From assembly GCA_946612575.1 (NCBI GenBank), contig CAMOEU010000028.1:1-7688 (forward strand): a DNA stretch of 7,688 nucleotides. Reading direction: 5' to 3'. The position numbers and the translations under genes are program-made. Source of the DNA: an uncultured Clostridia bacterium. GTDB lineage: Bacteria; Bacillota; Clostridia; Christensenellales; UBA1242. The notes beneath the pieces were generated by a model. That model worked only from the letters and a program-made list of their open reading frames with translations. It made no database searches and was not told where the DNA came from. Below, piece after piece: positions 1 to 5,405 of this stretch; within the stretch, counting starts at the first letter, position 1, and each line of letters opens with the position of its first letter.

Positions 1-191
1 TTAAAATTGAGCTTCATAAAGAAGATGATTATGACACATATGATGAAACAGAATTGTTTGCAAAGTTTGGAAACAATTTTGACGAAGGCTTGAGTTTGAA
101 AGATAGAAACGATTATTTCAGAATTGTTGGCTGTGAAGATAAAATTGTTGAAGAACAAACTGAAGATGCAGAAGAAAATGTAAAACTTTAA
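1..191 (+). CDS. C-terminal fragment of an unrecognised acidic protein (5' truncated)
   Basis: An open frame enters from the left edge (first whole codon at base 3) and stops at TAA 189-191, giving 62 residues. It is strongly charged and acidic, with an Asp/Glu-rich start (HKEDDYDTYDETELF), a central segment LSLKDRNDYFRIVG and a Glu/Asp-rich tail ending ENVKL. I do not recognise the family. The conserved gene order would lead one to expect pyrH (UMP kinase) immediately upstream of frr, but this tail does not look like the UMP kinase C-terminus. The other forward frames are interrupted by stops, and the AGA/AAA-rich codon use matches the neighbours, so it is probably a real gene end. The terminator just downstream shows that it belongs to a separate transcription unit from frr. 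Function is unknown. Confidence 0.7.
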   Translation, partial: KIELHKEDDYDTYDETELFAKFGNNFDEGLSLKDRNDYFRIVGCEDKIVEEQTEDAEENVKL

Positions 192-194
192 ACT

Positions 195-226
195 AAAAAA
201 GATTGCACCTGTCGTGCAATTTTTTT
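195..226 (+). terminator. Intrinsic terminator, probably bidirectional
   Basis: A perfect 7-bp stem ATTGCAC/GTGCAAT (202-208 with 214-220) encloses the loop CTGTC and runs into seven T residues (220-226). A run of six A residues (195-200) precedes the stem, so the structure could also act on the opposite strand. It lies 3 bases after the stop of the upstream gene and separates that gene from the frr promoter. Confidence 0.9.
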
Positions 227-236
227 GTCTATACAT

Positions 237-265
237 TTGCAAAAAAGTGTGTTTTAAGTTATACT
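237..265 (+). promoter_or_regulatory. Sigma-A-type promoter of frr-uppS-cdsA-rseP
   Basis: A -35 box TTGCAA (237-242) and a -10 box TATACT (260-265) are separated by exactly 17 bases. Transcription should start near 271-273, leaving only about 15-17 bases of leader, which consist almost entirely of the Shine-Dalgarno sequence AAGGAGA (276-282) ahead of the ATG at 288. The position directly after a terminator supports it as the main promoter of the four-gene unit. Confidence 0.8.
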
Positions 266-287
266 ATAAAGACATAAGGAGAAAATT

Positions 288-854
288 ATGAACGAAATGG
301 TTGATGAAATTTTTGATTCTTGCAAACAGGATCTTGAAAAAGCATATTCACACCAACAAAGCGAATATCTTGTAATAAGAGCAGGAAGAGCAAATCCACA
401 TATTTTGGATAGAGTTTTGGTGGACTATTATGGTGTGCCAACACCAATTGTGCAAATGGGCACAGTGACAGTTTCTGAAGGCAGAATTTTAAACATAAGC
501 ATTTGGGATATGACACAAATCAAAAATGTTGAAAAAGCAATTTGTGCAAGTGATATTGGCATCACTCCAACAAATGATGGAAAAGTGATTAGACTTGTTT
601 TCCCAATGCTTACAGAAGAAAGAAGAAAGGAAATTGTTAAACAAGTCAAAAAGATTTGTGAAGAGACAAAAGTTGTTATGAGAAATGCAAGAAGAGATGC
701 TCTTGATATGCTCAAAGATTTGAAGAAAAATTCTGAAATTTCAGAAGATGAATTTGCAACTTACGAAAAAGAAGTTCAAAAATATATTGACAAATATACT
801 GCTCTTGCCGACAAAGAAGCGGAAGATAAAGAAGCAGAAGTTATGAAAGTTTAG
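288..854 (+). CDS. frr: Ribosome recycling factor (RRF)
   Basis: RRF acts in the cytoplasm with EF-G after termination to split the post-termination ribosome and free the mRNA and tRNA. The 188-residue length is typical of the family (about 185). Visible family blocks are RAGRANP at residues 31-37 (usually RTGRANP), VDYYGVPTPIVQMG at 45-58, the IGITPTNDGKVIRLVFP stretch at 90-106, LTEERRKEIVKQVKK at 108-122, and MRNARRDALD at 131-140 in the long three-helix domain I, which holds the conserved arginines involved in function. The C-terminus ends in a Lys/Glu-rich helix (ADKEAEDKEAEVMKV), slightly longer than usual. The start is set by AAGGAGA at 276-282, 5 bases before the ATG. It is the first gene of its unit. 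uppS begins 19 bases after its stop, the usual Bacillota arrangement, but pyrH is not upstream. Confidence 0.98.
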   Translation: MNEMVDEIFDSCKQDLEKAYSHQQSEYLVIRAGRANPHILDRVLVDYYGVPTPIVQMGTVTVSEGRILNISIWDMTQIKNVEKAICASDIGITPTNDGKVIRLVFPMLTEERRKEIVKQVKKICEETKVVMRNARRDALDMLKDLKKNSEISEDEFATYEKEVQKYIDKYTALADKEAEDKEAEVMKV

Positions 855-873
855 AAGATAGGAAATATTATTT

Positions 874-1578
874 ATGTTTGGAAAGAAAAAAGAATTGGTT
901 GCACCAAAACACATTGCATTTATTTGTGACGGAAACAGAAGATGGGCGGTTGCCAGAAAACTTGACAAGATGATTGGCCACAAAGTTGGCGGTCAGGCAC
1001 TTAAAAATATGATTAAAATTTTGGAAAACTACCCAGGGATTAAGTATGCTTCATTTTTCTGTTTCTCTACTGAAAACTGGAACAGAGAAAAATATGAAGT
1101 TGATTATTTGATGGAAATTGCTTACACACTCTTGAGTGAGAGCGAACAAACTTTGATGGAAAAGAATGTCAAACTTGTTTCTATGGGAGATGTAAACAGA
1201 TTTCCTGAAAAACTTAAGAATTTGCTCTTAAAAGTTATGGCAGAAACAAAGGACAACACAGGCCTTGTTGTTAATCTTGCCTTAAACTATGGTGGAAGAG
1301 ATGATATTGCACATGCTGCAAAACTTGTTGCTGAAAACGGCGAAGAAATGACAATCGAAAACATTTCTAAACACCTTTATTCTTATCCATCACCAGACAT
1401 TGATTTGCTTGTCAGAACAAGTGGTGAAATGAGAATTTCAAACTTTATGCTTTTCCAACTTGCATATGCAGAATTCTATTTCACAAAAACTTGTTGGCCA
1501 GGATTCAACAAAAGAGAACTTGACAAAGCTGTTAAGGCTTTTTCAAAGAGAAAAAGAAGATTTGGGGGCGGTAAATAG
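874..1578 (+). CDS. uppS: Isoprenyl transferase (undecaprenyl-diphosphate synthase)
   Basis: This cis-prenyltransferase extends farnesyl diphosphate with isopentenyl diphosphate to make the C55 lipid carrier for peptidoglycan and other wall polymers. It acts at the cytoplasmic membrane face. The 234 residues include the N-terminal diphosphate site HIAFICDGNRRW (13-24; catalytic Asp19), IGHKVGG (34-40), FSTENWNR (64-71), LNYGGRDDI (137-145), RTSGEMRISNFM (181-192), and AYAEFYF with Glu200, followed by WPGF. All the core Asp, Arg, His and Glu positions are present. The first motif reads DGNRRW instead of E. coli DGNGRW, a variant I recall from other cis-prenyltransferases, so chain length cannot be guaranteed from sequence. 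The ribosome site is weak (AGG at 860-862, about 11 bases upstream). The stop TAG shares its last base with the GTG start of cdsA, indicating translational coupling. Confidence 0.95.
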   Translation: MFGKKKELVAPKHIAFICDGNRRWAVARKLDKMIGHKVGGQALKNMIKILENYPGIKYASFFCFSTENWNREKYEVDYLMEIAYTLLSESEQTLMEKNVKLVSMGDVNRFPEKLKNLLLKVMAETKDNTGLVVNLALNYGGRDDIAHAAKLVAENGEEMTIENISKHLYSYPSPDIDLLVRTSGEMRISNFMLFQLAYAEFYFTKTCWPGFNKRELDKAVKAFSKRKRRFGGGK

Positions 1579-2540
1579 TGAAAAAAAGAGTTTACTCATC
1601 AATTTTGGTTGTGCTTACACTTGCACTACTCTTTGTTTTGAAGGTTTTTGTAAGTGACTATTTCTTTGATGCATTTTTCTGCATTTTGGCTTGTTATGGT
1701 GCATTTGAAATGTCAAAATTGCTTTCAAAAATTGGATTTTACAATTTCTTGTCAATCTCCACGATTTTTCCAGTCTTTTTGACAGGAATGAACTTGCTTG
1801 GTGTTCATCTTGCATCAACAAAAGGTTATATGTGGATTTTATACACAATTTTGCTTGATTTGGCAATTGTTGTGCTTGGATTTATTGTAAGTTTTCTTGC
1901 TTGCATCTGCAGAAAAAAACAATATGTTTTGCACGAAATGGGAGTGAGAAACATTGAAAATATGTCAATTTTCAAGTTTTCATTCAAAAAAGCAATAAAC
2001 ACATCAATTTCTTTTGTTTATCCAGCATTTATTTTCTTGCTTTTCATTTTTGTGAATCATATCAATACACTTCCATTCTCAAAATTTGAAACAGTGACGG
2101 CAAATGTTTCATTCTTTGCACTTATCACTGCATTTATGATTCCAATATTTACAGACACATTTGCAATGCTTACAGGCAGTGTGATTGGCGGAAAGAAATT
2201 GTGCCCAAAAATCAGCCCAAACAAGACCATCTCTGGTGCAGTGGGTGGAGTTTTGTGGTCAGTGCTTTTTGCTGCTTGTGTTTACCTTATCTTTGGATGC
2301 ATTGTTTCATTCGAATCTTTGATGGCAGCTTTGCCAATTTGGGCATATCTTCTTATTGTGCTTTTTGGCTCTGTTGTTTCTCAATGTGGAGATTTGTTTG
2401 AGTCTATCATCAAAAGAAGAGCAGGGGTTAGTGACAGTGGAAAATTCTTGCCAGGTCACGGTGGACTTTTGGACAGAATTGACTCTCACATTTTTATGGC
2501 TCCATATATCTTTTTAATCTTTATGATTGTTTTGATTTAA
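1578..2540 (+). CDS. cdsA: Phosphatidate cytidylyltransferase (CDP-diglyceride synthase)
   Basis: CdsA converts phosphatidic acid and CTP to CDP-diacylglycerol, the precursor of anionic phospholipids and phosphatidylethanolamine, in the cytoplasmic membrane. The 320-residue protein is very hydrophobic, with about eight membrane segments. It is longer than typical bacterial CdsA (roughly 260-285), partly because of a polar loop at about 110-142. Diagnostic parts are the acidic site FTDTFAMLTG (191-200), KISPNKTISGAVGG (211-224) and the C-terminal signature from Ser276 to Asp302, including LPGHGGLLDRID (291-302). Two usually conserved charged residues differ: the Glu of the KTxEG-like block is Ser219, and the Lys of the KDSG block is Ser285. 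The start is GTG, overlapping the uppS stop by one base, with a G-rich stretch (GGGGGCGG, 1564-1571) as ribosome site. Family assignment is firm; full activity is likely but not certain because of these replacements. Confidence 0.93.
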   Translation: MKKRVYSSILVVLTLALLFVLKVFVSDYFFDAFFCILACYGAFEMSKLLSKIGFYNFLSISTIFPVFLTGMNLLGVHLASTKGYMWILYTILLDLAIVVLGFIVSFLACICRKKQYVLHEMGVRNIENMSIFKFSFKKAINTSISFVYPAFIFLLFIFVNHINTLPFSKFETVTANVSFFALITAFMIPIFTDTFAMLTGSVIGGKKLCPKISPNKTISGAVGGVLWSVLFAACVYLIFGCIVSFESLMAALPIWAYLLIVLFGSVVSQCGDLFESIIKRRAGVSDSGKFLPGHGGLLDRIDSHIFMAPYIFLIFMIVLI

Positions 2541-2572
2541 CAGAAGAACGAAATTTCATTTAGGGTTTTTAT

Positions 2573-3703
2573 ATGATAGTTTTGTATATTTTACTTGCTG
2601 TGGTGATACTTCTTTTTATGATTTTGGCTCATGAGTTTGGTCACTACATTTTTGGTAAAATCTTAAAGTTTAAAATCAACGAATTTTCTGTGGGATTTGG
2701 TCCTGCAATCTTTTCTCATACAAGCAAAAAAACTGGCGAAAAATTTTCACTTCGTGCAATTCCACTTGGTGGATATTGTGCTTTTGATGGGGAAGAAGAT
2801 GACAAGGATGTTTCAAGCAAAGAAACTGCTTTTGTAAACCAAAAACCTTGGAAGAGAATAATTGTGCTTCTTGGCGGTGTGACAATGAATTTTATCACAG
2901 CGATTATTTTCTCTTGGGTGCTTCTTTGCACAATTGGTTATGATGTTCCACAAATCAAATCTTGGAATGCTGCTTATTCAAACCCATATCAAGTGGGAGA
3001 TGTTATCACACAAATTGACGGAAAAACAATTGATTTTGCTTTTGAAGAAAATTATGTTTCACTTGTAAATGAGCAAAGGGCAATTGCAAAGAAACAATAT
3101 GAAAATTATAAGGAAGAAAACGGTGATTATCCAACTTCGGATGCAGATTTTTATCATTTTGAAATGACTGTCAAAAGAGATGGAAAGATTGAAAAATTGA
3201 CAATTGTTGTTTATCCAAAGGTGGAAAATGCGGGCGATGAAAACGAAACTCTAAACTGCCTTACTGGTCTTGAAAGTGGAGAAGGTGAAGAGAAACATAC
3301 AGTTGCTTATGTTTACAATGCTTGGGAAGGTTTTTGCAGAAGTTTTGAAATGGCATTCGGTTTTGCTTGGGTGGTTTTGAAGAGTCTTTGGATGCTTATC
3401 ACATTCCAAGTGCCAATTTCACAAGTCACAGGCACAATCGGCACAATCACAACAATTGCTTCATATGCTTCACAATCGCTTTCTTATCTTTTGATTTTCA
3501 TTCCACTTATTGCAGCAAACCTAGCGGTGTTTAACATCTTGCCAATCCCAGCACTAGATGGGGCACATATAGTTTTTGTTTTGATTGAGTGGATAAGGGG
3601 CAAACCAATAAACAGAGATATTGAAAGCAAAATTCATTTTGCCGGACTTGTTGTGCTTTTTGCATTTGTCCTGATTGTTGATATTTTGCATTTTGTCTTA
3701 TAA
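2573..3703 (+). CDS. rseP: RseP/RasP-type intramembrane zinc metalloprotease (site-2 protease)
   Basis: This protease cleaves membrane-embedded substrates such as anti-sigma factors and signal-peptide remnants within the bilayer. In 376 residues the zinc site HEFGH is at 20-24 in the first membrane helix, followed by the family block NEFSVGFGP (36-44) and RAIPLGGY (61-68). A second membrane helix lies at about 95-121 and a single PDZ domain at about 125-215 (YQVGDVITQIDGKTI). The third zinc ligand is in NILPIPALDG (321-330), and a last helix lies at 355-375. The PDZ region seems expanded by a polar Lys/Tyr/Glu-rich insertion at about 165-197, and the usual SGPxG segment reads VTGTIG (285-290). 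The ribosome site AGGG (2562-2565) is modest. It follows cdsA by 32 bases without the dxr gene often placed between them. Protease assignment is firm; its substrate is not deducible. Confidence 0.95.
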   Translation: MIVLYILLAVVILLFMILAHEFGHYIFGKILKFKINEFSVGFGPAIFSHTSKKTGEKFSLRAIPLGGYCAFDGEEDDKDVSSKETAFVNQKPWKRIIVLLGGVTMNFITAIIFSWVLLCTIGYDVPQIKSWNAAYSNPYQVGDVITQIDGKTIDFAFEENYVSLVNEQRAIAKKQYENYKEENGDYPTSDADFYHFEMTVKRDGKIEKLTIVVYPKVENAGDENETLNCLTGLESGEGEEKHTVAYVYNAWEGFCRSFEMAFGFAWVVLKSLWMLITFQVPISQVTGTIGTITTIASYASQSLSYLLIFIPLIAANLAVFNILPIPALDGAHIVFVLIEWIRGKPINRDIESKIHFAGLVVLFAFVLIVDILHFVL

Positions 3704-3707
3704 CGAC

Positions 3708-3736
3708 TTGACAAATTTGTGAAATTTTTCTAAAAT
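3708..3736 (+). promoter_or_regulatory. Strong sigma-A-type promoter giving a probable leaderless mRNA
   Basis: A consensus -35 box TTGACA (3708-3713) and a -10 box TAAAAT (3731-3736) are spaced by exactly 17 bases. The expected start, 7 bases after the -10 box, is base 3743, which is the A of the next gene's ATG. No Shine-Dalgarno-like sequence lies between rseP and that ATG, in keeping with leaderless translation. The promoter begins 5 bases after the rseP stop. Confidence 0.75.
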
Positions 3737-3742
3737 GCTTCT

Positions 3743-5287
3743 ATGAATTTTGAAGAAGAATTTAGATCACATTTTGGCGATAAATATTCAAATGTTGTTT
3801 TGAAAGAAGTTGTGGTGAAGAAATCGCAAGGAATTTGCACCATAACTTTTTTGTATCCTTCGACAGATAAAGAACTTTCTGATGCAGAGAAAAAAGAGAT
3901 AACAAATTTTATAAAATCTAAACTCGAAATCGAAAAATTGTCTTTAAAAATCAAATTTATGAGAGTTTTTGTTGAAGAAAAGCTCATCTTGAAATCAATT
4001 TTGGAGTTTTTTGAAAAGAAATACATTTTGATTTCGACATACATAAATGAAAAAAATATAAAAATAAAAAAGACTCCAATTGATGTGCTTGTGGAGATTG
4101 TTGCAAGCAAGAGAATTGAAAACTTTTTCATCGAGCATAAAATCACAGCAGAGCTTGCAAAACACCTCAAGCAAAACTTTTTGACAGAGTTTGTTGTTTC
4201 GCTTCAAATTGACGAAAATTTGGTTGATGATGTTGACATAGAAAATGTTGAAATTTCGACTGTCGCAAGACCAAACAAGAGATATTCCGTTGAGATAATC
4301 AAAGATATTGTTGGCACAAACAAAATGACAAGACCAGAGTATATTTCTTTCATAACTGGACCAAAAGAAGCTGTTGTTGTGGCAGGATTCATCTCTAAGT
4401 TTAACAGAAGAGAATTCATAAGAAAAACAGGCAAGTTTGCAGGTCAGCCAAAAGCATATTACAATTTTGTTTTGCAGGATGAAAAGGGTGCAATTGATTG
4501 TATATATTTTTCTTCAAAAACAAACCAACAAGTTATGGACAGCCTTGAAGACTCGATGTATGTTTTGGTACACGGGAATGTGGAGAAGAGCAAATTTACA
4601 GACAAACTCGTGCTTGTTGTGGACAAACTTTCTTTGGCGACAAAAGATATTGAAATAGAAGAGAAACCAAAGCAAGAAGCAAAGAAGAAAAAGACAAAAA
4701 ATGTTGTTGAAATTGAAAATATCACCACTCTAAGACAAGTTGATATGTTTGGCTCGAAAGTGGAATATAATGACACAATAAACGGCAAGACTTATGTTGT
4801 GTTTGATATTGAAACGACAGGTCTTGATGTTTCTTCAGACGAAATCACAGAAATTGGTGCTGTGAAGATTGTTGATGGACAAATAAAGGAAAAATTTGCT
4901 TCGTTTGTTAAACCAACAAAGTCAATTCCTAAAGAAGTGACTGAACTTACGGGAATTACAAATGAAATGGTTGAGGATGCACCAGATGCCGAATTTGTTT
5001 TGCAGGAATTTTATGAGTTTTCAAAAGATGCAATTTTGTGCGGTCACAACATCATCGGATTTGACCTTAAGATTGTCAAAAGAATGGGAAATGAGTATGG
5101 TATTGACTTTGACAATGAAGTGCTTGACACACTCAACTTGGCAAGAGTTTCTCATCTTCTTGTTTCAAATTTCAAACTTGGCACAATTGTCAAATATTTG
5201 GGACTTACTTTGGAAGGTGCTCACAGGGCTTGGAATGATGCTTATGCAACGGCTGAAGTGCTTTTGAAGCTTTGCGAAAAAAAATAA
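3743..5287 (+). CDS. PolC-like N-terminal region + OB fold + DEDDh 3'-5' exonuclease, lacking PHP and polymerase domains
   Basis: This 514-residue protein sits where Bacillota normally carry polC, but is about a third of PolC's length (about 1,440). Residues 1 to about 195 resemble the PolC N-terminal region (weak match). About 205-300 is an OB-type nucleic-acid-binding fold (GFISKF, YNFVLQDEKGAIDCIYF, YVLVHGNVEKS). About 300-350 is a Lys/Glu-rich linker containing QVDMF (332-336), like a beta-clamp-binding peptide. Residues 351-510 form a complete DEDDh exonuclease: FDIETTG (Asp355, Glu357), ELTGIT, HNIIGFD (Asp441), and HRAWNDA (His494, Asp499). In PolC the exonuclease is inserted in a PHP domain; here no PHP sequence flanks it. 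The frame is intact and its codon use matches the neighbours, so this is a stable protein and not decay. Inferred role: DNA proofreading or repair exonuclease, perhaps with DnaE or a second PolC elsewhere. The ATG lacks a ribosome site and lies at the predicted transcription start. Confidence 0.85.
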   Translation: MNFEEEFRSHFGDKYSNVVLKEVVVKKSQGICTITFLYPSTDKELSDAEKKEITNFIKSKLEIEKLSLKIKFMRVFVEEKLILKSILEFFEKKYILISTYINEKNIKIKKTPIDVLVEIVASKRIENFFIEHKITAELAKHLKQNFLTEFVVSLQIDENLVDDVDIENVEISTVARPNKRYSVEIIKDIVGTNKMTRPEYISFITGPKEAVVVAGFISKFNRREFIRKTGKFAGQPKAYYNFVLQDEKGAIDCIYFSSKTNQQVMDSLEDSMYVLVHGNVEKSKFTDKLVLVVDKLSLATKDIEIEEKPKQEAKKKKTKNVVEIENITTLRQVDMFGSKVEYNDTINGKTYVVFDIETTGLDVSSDEITEIGAVKIVDGQIKEKFASFVKPTKSIPKEVTELTGITNEMVEDAPDAEFVLQEFYEFSKDAILCGHNIIGFDLKIVKRMGNEYGIDFDNEVLDTLNLARVSHLLVSNFKLGTIVKYLGLTLEGAHRAWNDAYATAEVLLKLCEKK

Positions 5288-5294
5288 GAATTTT

Positions 5295-5317
5295 TCAAAA
5301 AACGGTTGATTTTTTGA
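5295..5317. repeat. AT-rich inverted repeat overlapping the rimP promoter -35 region
   Basis: TCAAAAAA (5295-5302) and TTTTTTGA (5310-5317) are perfect inverted arms around a 7-base centre, CGGTTGA. It lies 7 bases after the preceding stop codon. It could be a weak, U-ending terminator for that gene or a protein-binding palindrome covering the -35 box of the rimP promoter. The stem has only one G-C pair, so a terminator role is uncertain. Confidence 0.35.
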
Positions 5318-5334
5318 TATATATAGTTTATAAT
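5306..5334 (+). promoter_or_regulatory. Sigma-A-type promoter of the rimP-nusA-ylxR-ylxQ-infB operon
   Basis: TTGATT (5306-5311) and a perfect TATAAT (5329-5334) are separated by 17 bases. The predicted start is about 5341, giving a leader of about 65 bases before the rimP TTG codon. That leader holds the hairpin at 5351-5372 and a strong Shine-Dalgarno sequence. Confidence 0.8.
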
Positions 5335-5350
5335 AATAACATCTTGACGG

Positions 5351-5380
5351 GAGTGAGCAGTTTTGCTCACTCTTTGTATT
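5351..5380 (+). promoter_or_regulatory. Leader hairpin of the nusA operon, candidate NusA-dependent attenuator
   Basis: GAGTGAGCA (5351-5359) pairs perfectly with TGCTCACTC (5364-5372) around the loop GTTT and is followed by TTTGTATT (5373-5380), an interrupted U tract. It begins about 10 bases after the predicted transcript start and ends upstream of the ribosome site. A strong stem with an imperfect U tract is what a NusA-stimulated terminator looks like. From memory, B. subtilis NusA attenuates its own operon in this way. A 5'-stabilising stem is the alternative. Confidence 0.6.
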
Positions 5381-5394
5381 AAGTGGACATTTTT

Positions 5395-5400
5395 GGAGGT
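5395..5400 (+). promoter_or_regulatory. Shine-Dalgarno GGAGGT fixing the rimP TTG start
   Basis: GGAGGT lies 5 bases before the TTG at 5406. It is the strongest ribosome-binding site in the window and decides in favour of the non-ATG start for rimP. The first in-frame ATG (5460) would remove most of the conserved N-terminal domain. Confidence 0.85.
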
Positions 5401-5405
5401 GTCAA

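Noticed and set aside
286..983. Minus-strand open frames opposite frr and uppS (286-516, 428-715, 741-983)
   Set aside because: They lie opposite well-conserved genes, have no plausible ribosome sites or family motifs, and their Phe/Leu/Ser-rich composition is what the reverse complement of AAA/GAA-rich coding sequence gives.
3735..3737. ATG at 3735 as an alternative start of the exonuclease gene
   Set aside because: It overlaps the -10 box and is not in frame with the gene.
3730..4434. Minus-strand open frames opposite the exonuclease gene
   Set aside because: They are low-complexity reverse-strand shadows of a Lys/Glu-rich gene, with no motif or promoter support.
4437..5267. Overlapping plus-strand frames inside the exonuclease gene (4437-4658, 4962-5267)
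   Set aside because: They are in a different frame from an intact domain-bearing protein, and the catalytic motifs are all in the main frame.
3743..5287. Exonuclease gene as a frameshifted polC pseudogene
   Set aside because: The frame is intact, all catalytic residues are present, it has its own promoter, and no polymerase remnants follow before rimP.
5343..5372. TTGACG at 5344-5349 as the -35 of another rimP promoter
   Set aside because: The sequence 17 bases downstream (CTCACT) is no -10 box; it is an arm of the hairpin.
5341..5405. Riboswitch in the rimP leader
   Set aside because: The leader is only about 65 bases and contains a single simple hairpin, with no room for a ligand-binding fold.
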